Counted from the stretch's first letter, positions 1 to 9,527 are shown. The stretch: 64,000 nucleotides of DNA from Yersinia aleksiciae (GCF_001047675.1 NZ_CP011975.1:3636073-3700072); one strand, 5' to 3'. Numbers and translations are program-made. Notes: generated by a model from the letters alone, not told the origin.

Positions 1-56
1 TCAACCGAAATCTGATCCGATATCTAGCACCCAAAACCTGCTTCGATCACCGGGAT

Positions 57-74
57 AGGGGATTTATCCCCCTT
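57..74 (-). terminator. Hairpin directly after artM
   Basis: A short inverted repeat (AGGGG, six-base loop, CCCCT) lies immediately after the artM stop codon on the minus strand. There is no clear T-run after the stem, so it may be a weak terminator or a 3'-end stabilising hairpin. The rest of bases 1-72 shows no gene start that I can support. Confidence 0.3.
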
Positions 75-741
75 AATTCCGCCGCTCAAACGCCAACGCT
101 CTGCGCTCCACCAACCGCATCAGCAACGTCAGCAAGCCATTCACGCACAGATACACAATCCCAGCAGCACCAAACACCATCACATCATAAGTACGGCCAT
201 ACATCAGTTGGCTGTAACCCATCACTTCCATCAAGGTAATGGTGTAGGCCAATGAGGTGCTTTTGAACACCAACACCACTTCGTTGGAATAGGATGAGAG
301 TGCGCGTTTAAAGGCAAACGGCAACAGAATGCGTAACGACTGGGCTTTGGACATCCCCAGCGCTTCGCAGGATTGCCACTGACCGGATGGAATCGCTCGA
401 ACCGCACCGTAGAACAGTTGAGTGGTATAGGCTGCACTGTTCAATGCCAATGCAATCATTGCGCACAACCATGGCTGTGATAGCAAGCTCCATAACCACG
501 GATATTCACGAATAGCCGGGAACTGCCCTGGGCCGTAATAGATCAAAAATATCTGTACCAGCAGCGGGGTGCCAGTGAACAGCGTGATATAGATTTTGAC
601 CAGCGGCGTGATAATCGGTGTTTTCAGCGTTAATACAATGGTAAACAGCAGTGATAACACTAATGCCACTAATAAGGACGCGATGGTCAACGTCAGGCTG
701 GTATGCAGCCCTTTGAGAATCTCAGGTAGGTATTCCAACAT
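73..741 (-). CDS. artM: Arginine ABC transporter permease ArtM
   Basis: One of two inner-membrane permease subunits of the arginine importer; it pairs with ArtQ and is driven by ArtP. The 222-residue product matches the usual ArtM length. It has about five hydrophobic segments and the HisM/GlnP-type coupling loop near residues 120-140 (EALGMSKAQSLRILLPFAF), the EAA-like motif that docks on the ATPase. It is the last gene of the artP-artI-artQ-artM run on the minus strand, and its ATG overlaps the final base of artQ, implying translational coupling. Identification rests on close resemblance to E. coli ArtM and on the operon order. Confidence 0.95.
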   Translation of the reverse strand: MLEYLPEILKGLHTSLTLTIASLLVALVLSLLFTIVLTLKTPIITPLVKIYITLFTGTPLLVQIFLIYYGPGQFPAIREYPWLWSLLSQPWLCAMIALALNSAAYTTQLFYGAVRAIPSGQWQSCEALGMSKAQSLRILLPFAFKRALSSYSNEVVLVFKSTSLAYTITLMEVMGYSQLMYGRTYDVMVFGAAGIVYLCVNGLLTLLMRLVERRALAFERRN

Positions 742-1457
742 CAGGATGGGCTCCGTTCAAAACGCGTGGTACGGAGTTCAATCCATTTGAGCACATACTG
801 ACTCAGCAGGGTCACTACCAGATAGATTGCCGCAGCAATCACATACCAAGTGAAAGGCTCCTGAGTGCGGGTGGCAATACTTTTGGTTTGCAGCATCAGG
901 TCATTCACACTGATCAACGACACCAAGGCGGTATCCTTCAGCAGCACCAGCCATTGGTTACCCAAGCCGGGTAAGGCATGACGCCACATCTGCGGCATAA
1001 TCAGGCGGAAGAAGATGGCCGCCTGGCTCAAACCCAATGCTTGCCCCGATTCCCACTGCCCAATCGGCACGGCTTTTAGCGCGCCACGTAAGGTTTGCGA
1101 AGCGTAAGCCGAATAGAGTAGGGCGAGGGCGATCACGCCACACAGGAACGGGCTAACCTCGAAATCATCAATATTGAGCTTAATTGGCAGCTCAAACAGA
1201 TAGAGATTCAGGGTAAATCCGTCCGACAGCATCATCAGCAGCTGAGAGGAGCCAAAATAGATAAACAGGACCACCAGAATCTCGGGTAGTCCGCGTAAAA
1301 TGGTGACCCAGCCAGTCGTCAGATAACTGACAACTTTCAAGCGCGACGATTCACAGACGGCAAACAGCATCGCCAGAACCAGACCGAGGGCCAGTGCACA
1401 AACGGCAAGGCCGACGGTCATACCGGCGGCGCTTGCTAAAGGTTGAAATTCATTCAT
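741..1457 (-). CDS. artQ: Arginine ABC transporter permease ArtQ
   Basis: Second permease subunit of the ArtPQM arginine importer in the inner membrane. The 238-residue protein has an N-terminal hydrophobic helix, then four further membrane spans and the EAA-type loop ([20 protein letters not shown]) that contacts the ATPase ArtP. It sits 11 bases after artI and overlaps artM by one base, so the three genes are almost certainly co-transcribed. Length and sequence agree with enterobacterial ArtQ. Nothing is truncated. Confidence 0.95.
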   Translation of the reverse strand: MNEFQPLASAAGMTVGLAVCALALGLVLAMLFAVCESSRLKVVSYLTTGWVTILRGLPEILVVLFIYFGSSQLLMMLSDGFTLNLYLFELPIKLNIDDFEVSPFLCGVIALALLYSAYASQTLRGALKAVPIGQWESGQALGLSQAAIFFRLIMPQMWRHALPGLGNQWLVLLKDTALVSLISVNDLMLQTKSIATRTQEPFTWYVIAAAIYLVVTLLSQYVLKWIELRTTRFERSPS

Positions 1458-1468
1458 GGGGGCTTAAA

Positions 1469-2200
1469 TTACTGCTGGAACCATTTTTTATAGATTGTCT
1501 GATAGGTGCCATCGGCTTTAACTTTCGCCAGCGCAGCATCTAACTTACCCAGTAATTCGGTGTTGGTTTGACGAACCGCGATACCTAGACCGGTACCGAA
1601 ATAGTCAGCATCAGTCACCTTGTCACCGACCGCTGCCAGTTGGTTATTCTGCTTCAGCCACTCATTCACCACCGCAGTATCACCAAATACCGCGTCCAGA
1701 CGGCCATTTTTCAGATCAAGAATGGCATTCTGATAGCTGTCATAAGGGACGGCAGTGATTTCAGGGTGCTTTTCCATCAGGTATTTTTGATGAGTGGAAC
1801 CATTTTGCATACCCACGCGCTTGCCTTTCAGGGCAGCTAAATCAGCCACTTTGCCTTTCTCGGCGATAAACAGTGCGGAGTTATCATAATAAGGCTTAGT
1901 GAAAGCAACTTGTTTTTGGCGCTCAGGGGTGATGTCCATACCTGAGATAACCGCATCAAAACGTTTGAATTTCAGGCTTGGGATCAAGCTGTCAAACGCC
2001 TGATTGGTAAAAGTACAGTCGGCCTGCATCTCTTTACACAGCGCATTCGCCAGATCGATATCAAAGCCCTGCATTTTATTATTGGCATCAATAAATTCGA
2101 ATGGCGGGTAAGTGGCTTCAGCAGCAAAACGGATAGTTTCAGCGGCAGAGGCAGACAAACTGATACTGGCGAGGAGTGCAGCAACTATTAATTTTTTCAT
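1469..2200 (-). CDS. artI: Arginine-binding periplasmic protein (ArtI/ArtJ)
   Basis: Periplasmic solute-binding protein that delivers arginine to ArtQM. I place the start at the ATG giving MKKLIVAALLAS, because this begins a standard signal peptide cleaved after SLSASAA; an upstream in-frame codon would only add eight non-signal residues. The 243-residue length equals E. coli ArtI and ArtJ. Family motifs ATYPPFEFID, SLIPSLKFKRFDAVISGMDITPE (split as read here into SLIPSLKF and AVISGMDITPE) and GTGLGIAVRQ are present. The position between artP and artQ is that of artI. E. coli carries a second binding protein, artJ, after artM; the window ends too soon to judge whether it exists here. Confidence 0.93.
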   Translation of the reverse strand: MKKLIVAALLASISLSASAAETIRFAAEATYPPFEFIDANNKMQGFDIDLANALCKEMQADCTFTNQAFDSLIPSLKFKRFDAVISGMDITPERQKQVAFTKPYYDNSALFIAEKGKVADLAALKGKRVGMQNGSTHQKYLMEKHPEITAVPYDSYQNAILDLKNGRLDAVFGDTAVVNEWLKQNNQLAAVGDKVTDADYFGTGLGIAVRQTNTELLGKLDAALAKVKADGTYQTIYKKWFQQ

Positions 2201-2220
2201 CGCAAATTCCCAAATAGATA

Positions 2221-2949
2221 TCAATGTGACAGATAGCTGGCAAAAGCTTCGGTTGTTGGTTGAGTAAAGTGGCTGGCATCGCCTTGTTCCACCACGTGGC
2301 CGTTTTCCATGTAAACCACACGGCTGGCGGTTTTGCGGGCCACTTCAACTTCATGGGTGACGATCACTTGAGTGATGCCGGTTCCGGCCAATTCACGGAT
2401 GATGCTGACGATTTGTGCAGTAATTTCTGGGTCGAGTGCCGCAGTGGGTTCGTCAAACAGCAAAACCTGAGGCTCCATCATCAGCGCCCGGGCAATGGCC
2501 ACGCGCTGTTGCTGACCACCGGAGAGGTGCAGCGGGAAGCGATCAGCGAAATCAGTCAAACGCAGTCGCGTCAGTAATTTCTGTGCCCGCGCCATGGCTT
2601 CATCTTTTGACAGACCCAGCACACGGCAAGGGGCTTCAATCAGATTCTGTACCACTGACAGATGCGGCCAAAGATTGTATTGCTGGAAGACCATACCCAC
2701 ATTCTGGCGCAATTCGCGAATCGCTTTTGCACCCGGAGCTTGGGTAAAGTCGAAGTGATTACCGGCGATCTGCAAGGTGCCGGAACGTGGCATCTCCAGC
2801 AGGTTGAGCACGCGCAGTAGTGAGCTTTTACCGGCACCGCTTGGCCCTAGTAATACTAAGGTTTCACCTGCCGGACAGTCTAATGTAATGTCGAACAGCG
2901 CTTGATGTACGCCGTAGTAACAGTTAATTCCGCTAAGTTGAATACTCAT
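2221..2949 (-). CDS. artP: Arginine ABC transporter ATP-binding protein ArtP
   Basis: ATPase of the arginine importer, located on the cytoplasmic face. The start giving [13 protein letters not shown] is preferred because it yields the usual 242 residues; the longer frame adds 17 unlikely residues. Visible nucleotide-binding motifs in order are Walker A (GPSGAGKSS, about residue 36), the Q-loop ([12 protein letters not shown]), the signature [15 protein letters not shown], Walker B ([12 protein letters not shown]) and the switch histidine ([10 protein letters not shown]). It is the first gene of the operon, so the promoter should lie in the roughly 290 bases between it and aroQ. No convincing ArgR box could be read there. 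Confidence 0.95.
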   Translation of the reverse strand: MSIQLSGINCYYGVHQALFDITLDCPAGETLVLLGPSGAGKSSLLRVLNLLEMPRSGTLQIAGNHFDFTQAPGAKAIRELRQNVGMVFQQYNLWPHLSVVQNLIEAPCRVLGLSKDEAMARAQKLLTRLRLTDFADRFPLHLSGGQQQRVAIARALMMEPQVLLFDEPTAALDPEITAQIVSIIRELAGTGITQVIVTHEVEVARKTASRVVYMENGHVVEQGDASHFTQPTTEAFASYLSH

Positions 2950-3238
2950 GCGCCAAATCTGAATAGCCAATGATGCGGTGAATGGTAACTTCCGCGGCAT
3001 ACTTATGCAATCTTTGTGCGTTAAAATTTATTAATAACCAGAGTTCAGTAGGAAAAACAGCATAACATTTGGATTTGACTGTGCTCAGAGGGAATTTGTC
3101 GTGCGATGCATAAATCTGACAGAGCATCCGCAGCGGCAGATTAAAAAATAATCAAAAAGGGAATTTACTTGTAAATCAAAGCATACCGATTTTCTGGAAG
3201 AAAACCGGTACACATTGATGGCGAGAATAATCTAGTTG

Positions 3239-3784
3239 TTACTTCAATTTTATCTGTGTGAAAGTTGAGAAGATGGCATCCACATCAGCGGCTTGCAGAT
3301 TATGCTGGCGTATTGTTTTGGTGAATACATCTTTATTGGCCACGGCTGTTTTTTCGCAGGTTTTCAACTCTTCCGCTATCTGTTTGAGGGTCTTGCTACT
3401 TAGCTCGCCAATATCAGTGCGCACAGTCTCCAGTGATTTTGGCTGCCAATGGGTTTCTGGCTGTGATAACCACTCAGCGCGATAGCGGTATTGAATCGCT
3501 TTTGCCGCATTGATTTGTGCCACCATAAAGGGCTTGATTGACGCCGCGTCGAGACCTAATGACGCCGCTTCCGCGAGGGATTTATCGAGCACTTTCTCTT
3601 CTTGGGTTAAATCTTCCACCGGCAAATGATTGGCCGCTTTATAGCCCGCGACATCTTTCATATAGCTTAAGCGCGCATTGATGAGTTGGGCGGTTTGCCC
3701 ACATTCGGGGGCTGCTTGGGCGCTGATGGCGACAAAAAATCCACTAATGGCGAGGAGCTTGATGAGTGAATGAACGGGGTACAT
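3239..3784 (-). CDS. aroQ: Secreted chorismate mutase, gamma class
   Basis: Predicted periplasmic monofunctional chorismate mutase (chorismate to prephenate) of the AroQ-gamma class. The start chosen gives MYPVHSLIKLLAISG and a signal peptide cleaved after AISAQAA; the mature part is about 160 residues, typical of the exported class. All-helical character and the active-site-like basic residues in NARLSYMKDVAGYKAAN and INAAKAIQYRYRAEW fit the family. The Yersinia pestis homologue has a determined structure, known to me as the secreted mutase YpCM. Its physiological role in the periplasm, where prephenate pathway partners are scarce, is unresolved. It is monocistronic as far as can be seen. 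Confidence 0.88.
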   Translation of the reverse strand: MYPVHSLIKLLAISGFFVAISAQAAPECGQTAQLINARLSYMKDVAGYKAANHLPVEDLTQEEKVLDKSLAEAASLGLDAASIKPFMVAQINAAKAIQYRYRAEWLSQPETHWQPKSLETVRTDIGELSSKTLKQIAEELKTCEKTAVANKDVFTKTIRQHNLQAADVDAIFSTFTQIKLK

Positions 3785-3841
3785 GGCAACTTCTTCCTTG
3801 TTGAAGTTAATGTTTAACGGGGCTGTTGGCAAACCCGCTTA

Positions 3842-3870
3842 TCCGGCGGAGAGGTTGGCTATCCGCCGGA
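3842..3870. terminator. Nine-base-pair hairpin between aroQ and ybjP
   Basis: Perfect inverted repeat TCCGGCGGA / TCCGCCGGA with an 11-base loop in the 100-base gap downstream of ybjP and upstream of aroQ. No T-run follows on either strand, so it could be a rho-assisted terminator or an mRNA-stabilising stem for ybjP. Confidence 0.4.
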
Positions 3871-3886
3871 AGTGAAGCCTGTGGGA

Positions 3887-4462
3887 TCAGTGATCACCCA
3901 GTAACTGACGCAAGCTGCTGGCGGGGGCAGAGACGCCCATAAAACGGATATCATCGACCACCCAGCAGGTTCCTTCGCGGATCATCAGGACTTCATCTTG
4001 CCAGGTCACTGATTTGCCGCCCGCGCTCTGATGAGTCAAATTAACACGCAGCGGAATGTTTCGGGCGTCGGTATTGGGAATGGTTGAGGCGCTGGCAACA
4101 TCTGCGCTGGTCGTGCCTTCGCGCAGACTAGTAAAGATATCGCCGTTAATGGTTTGGGTCTTATTGACCTGAGTTGCGTTACGGGTACCCGCCTGTTTTC
4201 TGGCGGTCTGAATCATGTCGTAAAGCGCCTGACTCAGATAAGGGCGGAATTGGGCCGAGAGATTATCATCAGGCAAGCCAGTGTGATTGCCAATTTGCTG
4301 AACCCGCAGATCATAGAATTGTTGCGCCACCTGATCCGGGCCACCCGCAACACAAGGTGCTGTGCGGCTGCTGATATCCTTAAACGCCGGATCGACGGTG
4401 TTGGTACAGGCGCTGAGCAGAATGGCGAGAGGAAGAATCAGAGCAATATTTTTCTTTTTCAT
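3887..4462 (-). CDS. ybjP: Outer-membrane lipoprotein YbjP
   Basis: Small lipoprotein of unknown function, found next to the art operon in E. coli and here. The signal peptide MKKKNIALILPLAILLSAC ends in a lipobox (LLSAC) with the lipidated cysteine at residue 19. The +2 residue is threonine rather than aspartate, which predicts sorting to the outer membrane. The remaining 170 residues look like a small globular DUF3828-like domain with a C-terminal DEVLMIREGTCWVVDDIRF segment. Length (191) is normal. No function should be inferred beyond envelope location. Confidence 0.85.
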   Translation of the reverse strand: MKKKNIALILPLAILLSACTNTVDPAFKDISSRTAPCVAGGPDQVAQQFYDLRVQQIGNHTGLPDDNLSAQFRPYLSQALYDMIQTARKQAGTRNATQVNKTQTINGDIFTSLREGTTSADVASASTIPNTDARNIPLRVNLTHQSAGGKSVTWQDEVLMIREGTCWVVDDIRFMGVSAPASSLRQLLGDH

Positions 4463-4600
4463 ATGATGACCTTAGGTGAAAGAATCTGTTATGAAAGTGA
4501 TGGTAGTTATTAACTTTATATGAGTATAAGACCAATTTTCCAGACTGTCTTATACTGGCCGGAAATCACTTTATTCAGCAGTTCTATGCTCCACGGATGA

Positions 4601-5611
4601 CTATAAACCGCGCAGTTTGCCATGATCTTTTAGCCAGCGGGCGGTGCGATTAATGCCTTCATCCAGTGACACTAGAGGACGATAGCCCAGCTCTTGTTCA
4701 GCACGGTGGGTATCCAGCGTCAGATCAAAGTTGAGTTTAGCGACACCATAATGTGTCAGCACCGGCTCCTTTTCCGCTTTGTTCCCCAGCTTCTCCATGG
4801 CTCTGGCCATGATATCCATCATTGGATACGGCACTGAGCGAATACGGCACGGCATATCCAGCTCGTCGAGCAGATGTTGCACGATGGTGCGCAAGGGGCG
4901 GGGTTGCTGGTTGGTAATGTTATAGGCGCGGCCTGACAGGGTATTTTGGCTCTGGGTCGCCAGCCACATAGCATGGACGGCATTTTCCAGATAAGTCATG
5001 TCCACCAGTGCATTGCCGCCACGGGGCAGCAGCAGGGTGCCATAGTGTTTAATCATCTGGAGTAGGCGTGGCAACATCACTTTGTCGTGCGGGCCGAATA
5101 AGCCTTGCGGGCGCAGGATGGTAAAATGCGTTTGCGGGTTGGAGAGCGCCAATTGCTGGATAACCTGTTCACCGGCCGCTTTACTGCGGGCAAATTCATT
5201 GGCGAAACGGGCCGGGCGAAAATCTTCCTGAATGTTACGGTGATGATGATAATCGAAATAGATAGCAGGCGAGGAGATATGAATGAAATTCTCCACGCCA
5301 TAGGCGGCAGCCCATTCGCCCAAGCGGCGTGTGGCGCGCACGTTCGCTAACTCAAAAGCCTGCTCGGTGCCCCATGGCGAGGTAAAACTGGAGCAGTGCC
5401 ACAGGGTATCGACATCAGCCAGCATGGCTTTTGCCTGCGAGGAAACCAGATTCGTCAGATCCGCATGAATAAATTCAGCGCCCATTTTTGTCAGTAATGC
5501 ACCCATCGCCGGATTGTTGCCCGCGGCGATGACTTTGATGTTCTGACGACGGAGATATTCAACGGCATTTCGGCCTAAACCACAGGTTGCACCGGTGACC
5601 AATACCTTCAT
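4601..5611 (-). CDS. ybjS: NAD(P)-dependent epimerase/reductase-like protein YbjS
   Basis: Extended short-chain dehydrogenase/epimerase family member, substrate unknown. The start giving [16 protein letters not shown] is chosen because it puts the Rossmann glycine motif at residues 7-13; the 336-residue length matches E. coli YbjS. The region corresponding to the catalytic YxxxK reads FARSK, so the usual tyrosine is phenylalanine; as I recall it, the E. coli protein shares this, which questions ordinary dehydrogenase chemistry. A HHHRN stretch near residue 140 and [12 protein letters not shown] are also family-like. It is transcribed in the same direction as ybjT but separated from it by 340 bases of unusual DNA. 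Confidence 0.85.
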   Translation of the reverse strand: MKVLVTGATCGLGRNAVEYLRRQNIKVIAAGNNPAMGALLTKMGAEFIHADLTNLVSSQAKAMLADVDTLWHCSSFTSPWGTEQAFELANVRATRRLGEWAAAYGVENFIHISSPAIYFDYHHHRNIQEDFRPARFANEFARSKAAGEQVIQQLALSNPQTHFTILRPQGLFGPHDKVMLPRLLQMIKHYGTLLLPRGGNALVDMTYLENAVHAMWLATQSQNTLSGRAYNITNQQPRPLRTIVQHLLDELDMPCRIRSVPYPMMDIMARAMEKLGNKAEKEPVLTHYGVAKLNFDLTLDTHRAEQELGYRPLVSLDEGINRTARWLKDHGKLRGL

Positions 5612-5725
5612 AGCGAATTCGGTTCCCACCAAAAATCAGAATGCTAGCGCTTGGAATCATTCGCTCAGCAAATAAGATGCCATTCTTCCGTGAAATGATG
5701 CGCTATGCAATCAGAAAGCACCGAC

Positions 5726-5770
5726 TATCCCCTTTTTCCTTGAATTTGCAGCGTTGTTGACTGCGAATGA
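5726..5770. repeat. Truncated ERIC-like left arm within a long hairpin
   Basis: The string TTGAATTTGCAGCGTTGTTG closely matches the left arm of Yersinia ERIC elements, preceded by TATCCCC in place of the usual TATACCC terminus. The central ERIC dyad and right arm are missing. It also forms one side of a long hairpin: CCCCTTTTTCCTT pairs with AAGAAAAAGGGG ending at 5783, with an inner stem TTTGCAG/CTGCGAA. Confidence 0.5.
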
Positions 5771-5781
5771 GAAGAAAAAGG

Positions 5782-5945
5782 GGCATTAGTTATGCCGGAG
5801 GTTTATGGCAAACCCAACATCAAGGCCGGTGCGGGAAGGGGCGACAGTGCCTCGTGGCGCTTCGGTCGCTTATGCGACTACGACCCCAACGGAACATCTC
5901 CCCTTCAATCGACTTTGTGGGCACGCTGGGGCATGCGTTATTCTG
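5782..5945. repeat. Unassigned GC-rich structured segment
   Basis: Several nested inverted repeats are visible: GGCAT (5782) with ATGCC (5792); GAAGGGG (5835) with CCCCTTC (5900); and GTCGC (5865) with GCGAC (5874) around a TTAT loop. An alternative pairing of GGGG (5838) with CCCC (5884) is possible. Base composition is clearly more GC-rich than other intergenic DNA here. It may be a non-autonomous repeat remnant or a structured RNA; I do not recognise the family. Confidence 0.4.
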
Positions 5946-5951
5946 CTGAAT

Positions 5952-7436
5952 TTAAGGTGTTAGCGGGTCACCTGATTCGCTTTTCGTTGATGTATGACGT
6001 TCGCGATCATATTGCTCCGCCAGTGTCGCAATACGTTTTGCCATGCCACGGAAGATAAACAGATGGGCTGGCATCATTACAAACCAGTAAAGCAAACCAC
6101 TAAAACCGGCTGGATGCCACCATGCCCGCACATCAAAACTGCGCCGCCCGCCTAAATCCTTGATGGTAAATGTCAGGCGGCCCAAACCGGGGGCTTTCAT
6201 GCCGAACATCATCGCTAACTGGCGTAACGGTTTGACAGTAATGACTTTCCAGCCATCAATCAGGTCGCCCAACTCCAGCGTTTCGCGGTCGGGACGGCCA
6301 TAGACTACACCGCCGCCCGCAATATCATCCATCCAGGCGCGGGTTTTCCACAGCGGGTTGCCGTAGAAATAGCCCTCTTTGCCGCCGATTTGTTGCACCA
6401 CATGCCACAGTGCTTCACTGGAGGCAGTGGTGTAGAGCTGGCAACCAGCCTGCTTGGGATAGAATCCGTAACCGGGTCGCCAACGGGCGCGAGCTTCGGG
6501 GTCATAGCCCCAGTCAGCGGAGTCCACCACTTCATCTTCGCGACGTAGCGTCTCTCTGACGGCATCGTCAAAATTCACCAGTTGCTGTGGAATTAGCGCC
6601 TGTAATGCCTCGCCATCGGCGGGCAAATCGTGGTTCAGCCCCTCAATTAATGCACTGGCAATCGGAGTCGGCACTGAGGTGATCATGCTGATGAAATAGA
6701 CCGAGATAAATCGGGTTGGCAGTGGGATCGGGATCAGCCAGCGCCGTTTGCCACTGATAGCAATAAAACGCTCGAACAGGGTTTGATAGCTGATGTATTC
6801 CGGCCCCGCGACATCAAAAATGCGATTCTCTTGCGCCGGATGATTGAGTAATTCTGTTAAGTAAACCAGCAGGTTATCCAGTGCGACCGGGGACGATTTC
6901 GAGCGCACCCAGCGCGGTGGCGTTAGGATCGGTAGGTTATAAACCATGTCGCGCATCACTTCAAAGGCGGCAGAACCGGGGCCGACGATGATGCTGGCGC
7001 GCAGTTCCGTCACTGGAATGCCACTTTGGCGCAGCAAATCACCGGTCAGTTTGCGAGCAATCAGATGGGGTGAGCTGTTGTTCCCCGGTTGTAATGCGCC
7101 CAGATAGATGATCTGTTTCACTGAGCCGGACTGCGCCTGTAGTGCGGCCTTCATATTATTGGCTGCTAGTCGCTCCTGCTCAATCAAATCCTGCCCATCG
7201 CCCATGCCATGCACCAGATAATAAACGACATCAATATCTTGCAAGGCAGCATTGAGAGTGGCGGGTTGATAGAGATCGACAAAGCGGCAGTTGACGCCAG
7301 GCCACGGCTGCTCTTTCAGCCACTCGACACGGCGGGCGGCGGCAGTGACCTGGTGCCCCTGTTGGCTGAGTCGAGGGATCAGGTGCTGGCCGATATAACC
7401 GCTGGCCCCCAGCACCAATATCCGTTGCGGCGTCAT
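5952..7436 (-). CDS. ybjT: SDR/DUF2867 two-domain protein YbjT
   Basis: Predicted NAD(P)-binding protein with an N-terminal NmrA-like Rossmann domain ([14 protein letters not shown], residues 9-22; [11 protein letters not shown], near residue 72) of about 300 residues and a C-terminal DUF2867 domain of about 170 residues rich in tryptophan and aromatic residues. The C-terminal part contains a hydrophobic stretch ([18 protein letters not shown]) suggesting membrane association. Total length 494 is close to E. coli YbjT. Its ATG overlaps the ltaE stop by four bases, so the two are translationally coupled. The substrate is unknown. Confidence 0.85.
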   Translation of the reverse strand: MTPQRILVLGASGYIGQHLIPRLSQQGHQVTAAARRVEWLKEQPWPGVNCRFVDLYQPATLNAALQDIDVVYYLVHGMGDGQDLIEQERLAANNMKAALQAQSGSVKQIIYLGALQPGNNSSPHLIARKLTGDLLRQSGIPVTELRASIIVGPGSAAFEVMRDMVYNLPILTPPRWVRSKSSPVALDNLLVYLTELLNHPAQENRIFDVAGPEYISYQTLFERFIAISGKRRWLIPIPLPTRFISVYFISMITSVPTPIASALIEGLNHDLPADGEALQALIPQQLVNFDDAVRETLRREDEVVDSADWGYDPEARARWRPGYGFYPKQAGCQLYTTASSEALWHVVQQIGGKEGYFYGNPLWKTRAWMDDIAGGGVVYGRPDRETLELGDLIDGWKVITVKPLRQLAMMFGMKAPGLGRLTFTIKDLGGRRSFDVRAWWHPAGFSGLLYWFVMMPAHLFIFRGMAKRIATLAEQYDRERHTSTKSESGDPLTP

Positions 7437-8452
7437 GCGCGCTGCTCGGCCAAAAATTCACGCCACAGTGCCACCACTTTTTCCAGATCTTGGCGGCTAA
7501 CATTGATATGGGTAATCATTCGGGTGAGGGGGCCAGCGCTGATTAATACGCCACGTTCGCGCATCCAAGGGCCGAATTTAGCGGCTGACTCGGCTGATTG
7601 CTTAATATACAGCACGTTAGTTTGTGCACCCGGTGCCACAATCTCGACATCCAGTGAGCGCAGTTGCTGCTCGAGCCATGCAGCATTGTCGTGGTCATCT
7701 TTTAAGCGGGCGACATTGTGCTCTAAGGCGTATAACCCCGCTGCCGCCAGAATACCGGCTTGACGCATACCGCCGCCGGTCATTTTACGCCAGCGGCGGG
7801 CGCGATGAATGTATTCCGCACTGCCACACAGCAGTGAACCCACGGGCGTGCCCAACCCTTTGGAGAGGCAAATAGTCAGGGTATCGCAATATTGGCTAAT
7901 GTCGCTCAAGGGGACATTCAGCGCGACGGCAGCATTAAAAATACGTGCGCCATCAATATGGAGCGCCAGTTTTTTCTCGCGGGTCAAGGCCCAAGCTTGC
8001 TGCAAATAGCTCAGAGGTAATACTTTGCCGCTATGGGTATTTTCCAAACTTAACAGCCGAGTTTGGGCAAAATGAATATCGTCAGGTTTGATGGCGGCTA
8101 ACACTTTATCCAGCGGTAGGGTGCCGTCATCATTGGCGTCAATGGGTTGTGGCTGAATACTGCCAAGTACGGCTGCACCACCGGCTTCGTACAGGTAGTT
8201 GTGCGCTTTCTGACCGACAATATACTCTTCACCCCGTTGGCAGTGGGTCAATAGCGCGACCAAATTGGCCTGTGTACCTGTCGGCAAGAACAGGGCGGCT
8301 TCTTTACCCGACAGTCTGGCAGCTTCTGCTTCCAACGCATTTACCGTCGGGTCATCGCCATACACATCATCGCCGACTTCGGCATTAGCCATGGCATGGC
8401 GCATCGCGGCGTTAGGTTGCGTGACTGTGTCACTGCGTAAATCGATCAGCAT
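7433..8452 (-). CDS. ltaE: Low-specificity L-threonine aldolase
   Basis: Cytoplasmic PLP enzyme that splits L-threonine and L-allo-threonine into glycine and acetaldehyde. The 339-residue protein starts [14 protein letters not shown], the family signature. The PLP lysine is in [12 protein letters not shown] (about residue 198), and the aspartate contacting the pyridine nitrogen is in LHIDGAR (about 167). It lies directly upstream of ybjT with a four-base overlap, the same pairing as in E. coli. Nothing is missing. Confidence 0.95.
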   Translation of the reverse strand: MLIDLRSDTVTQPNAAMRHAMANAEVGDDVYGDDPTVNALEAEAARLSGKEAALFLPTGTQANLVALLTHCQRGEEYIVGQKAHNYLYEAGGAAVLGSIQPQPIDANDDGTLPLDKVLAAIKPDDIHFAQTRLLSLENTHSGKVLPLSYLQQAWALTREKKLALHIDGARIFNAAVALNVPLSDISQYCDTLTICLSKGLGTPVGSLLCGSAEYIHRARRWRKMTGGGMRQAGILAAAGLYALEHNVARLKDDHDNAAWLEQQLRSLDVEIVAPGAQTNVLYIKQSAESAAKFGPWMRERGVLISAGPLTRMITHINVSRQDLEKVVALWREFLAEQRA

Positions 8453-8603
8453 AATTTTCTCGCGGTCAGAATAAGGGCATAGGTTTCATCATAGCCAGAT
8501 TGATAAAACAAGAAAGGAGTGGCAGGGATTATTTATTGATATTGCGAATAATATCTGTCGGGACGATTGATAATTAATGAAATTGTGATTATTCGCTGAT
8601 TTA

Positions 8604-9527
8604 TTAGGACTTTTCTCGATTGGCGTAGACCAAACACGAGGCTGTATTCATTCTCTCCAGGCATTTGCCTTGTTTATCGGTAAAGAAGCGCTTCTCCAGT
8701 TCGTGGGCATCGGCTTTATCTAATAAGGTAAAACCGTACTGCTGTAGCAGGGCTTCGATGTCATTGGCTGCAATGCCAAAGGTCCAGGCTTCGCCAATAC
8801 TGCGCACCCCCTCAACACTCTCTTTTACGCCATATTCGCCGTTGAATGGCGAGTTGTCTGTTAATCCACCGTCATCCACCAACAGGTGATCATAAACAAA
8901 ATCGAAAATAATCTGGCTGCCATCGCTGCTGTAGTGACTGATTGAGCTCAATAGCGTTTTTACCTGCGCGGGGTCCAGATACATCAGCAAACCTTCCAAC
9001 AAAAACAGGCACTTTTCGCCGGGTTGCAAGGGAAGGGTGGCGAGGGTATCAGTCAAATTTTGCTGATTAAAATCAATGGGTAAAAATGTCAGATTGGACG
9101 GTGGCGAGATGTGGACTTCGTTCAGTTTTTCTATTTTATGCTGCTGCATGGTGGGATGATCAATTTCAAAAATATGGCTATGTTGCAGCGCGTGATAAAA
9201 ACGGATCGCCCTTGAGTCATATCCGGCCCCCAGAATAAATATTTTGCTAAAGCGCCCCGCCGTTTTTTTGAAAATATCATCGATATATAAGGTACGGGCG
9301 ACGATGTAGGGGTAAATACCGGCGGGGGTGGCGAGATTGAATACATCATCGCCTAGCAGAAAGGTCTTCTGCACCATAGAGAAGAGTGAATGGAAGGTCT
9401 GACTCAGAATAACGGCGACATAATCATCACTTTTAAGATGGGGTCTCTTCTCACCGTATGACTTAGCGCGGAGCAAACAGGTTAATTCAGCCGTAGCGGA
9501 AAATCCTGACTTAGCTTTCTTTGGCAT
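8604..9527 (-). CDS. SAM-dependent methyltransferase, LCMT/PPM1-like family
   Basis: Predicted class I methyltransferase of the bacterial leucine-carboxyl-methyltransferase-like family (the TIGR00027 type). Motif I reads IFILGAGYDSRAIRFYHAL, followed by an acidic motif II (IFEIDHPTMQQHK) that binds the SAM ribose, and a CLFLLEGLLMYLD motif. The start giving MPKKAKSGFSATAEL is preferred: a GGGGGG run lies seven bases upstream, and family members begin near there; 22 extra residues are possible in frame. The gene is an addition between ltaE and poxB relative to E. coli. In other bacteria relatives modify small molecules; no substrate can be assigned here. Confidence 0.8.
   Translation of the reverse strand: MPKKAKSGFSATAELTCLLRAKSYGEKRPHLKSDDYVAVILSQTFHSLFSMVQKTFLLGDDVFNLATPAGIYPYIVARTLYIDDIFKKTAGRFSKIFILGAGYDSRAIRFYHALQHSHIFEIDHPTMQQHKIEKLNEVHISPPSNLTFLPIDFNQQNLTDTLATLPLQPGEKCLFLLEGLLMYLDPAQVKTLLSSISHYSSDGSQIIFDFVYDHLLVDDGGLTDNSPFNGEYGVKESVEGVRSIGEAWTFGIAANDIEALLQQYGFTLLDKADAHELEKRFFTDKQGKCLERMNTASCLVYANREKS

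Larger units (their letters stand above)
5612..5951. other. Gene-free gap ybjS-ybjT with ERIC fragment and folded segment
   Basis: This 340-base gap has no credible gene. It holds a truncated ERIC-like left arm at about 5726-5770 followed by an unassigned GC-rich, self-complementary stretch to about 5945; both are listed separately. Short frames of 60-88 residues can be read on the plus strand but have no start signal or recognisable domain and run into the 3' end of ybjT in antisense. Confidence 0.6.

Noticed and set aside
2950..3238. ArgR boxes upstream of artP
   Set aside because: Expected from E. coli, but only weak partial matches such as TGCATAAAT were found; not enough to list.
5767..6058. 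Two plus-strand reading frames of 60-88 residues in the ybjS-ybjT gap
   Set aside because: No ribosome site or domain, they overlap one another in different frames, and they run antisense into ybjT. The sequence is better explained by folded repeat DNA.
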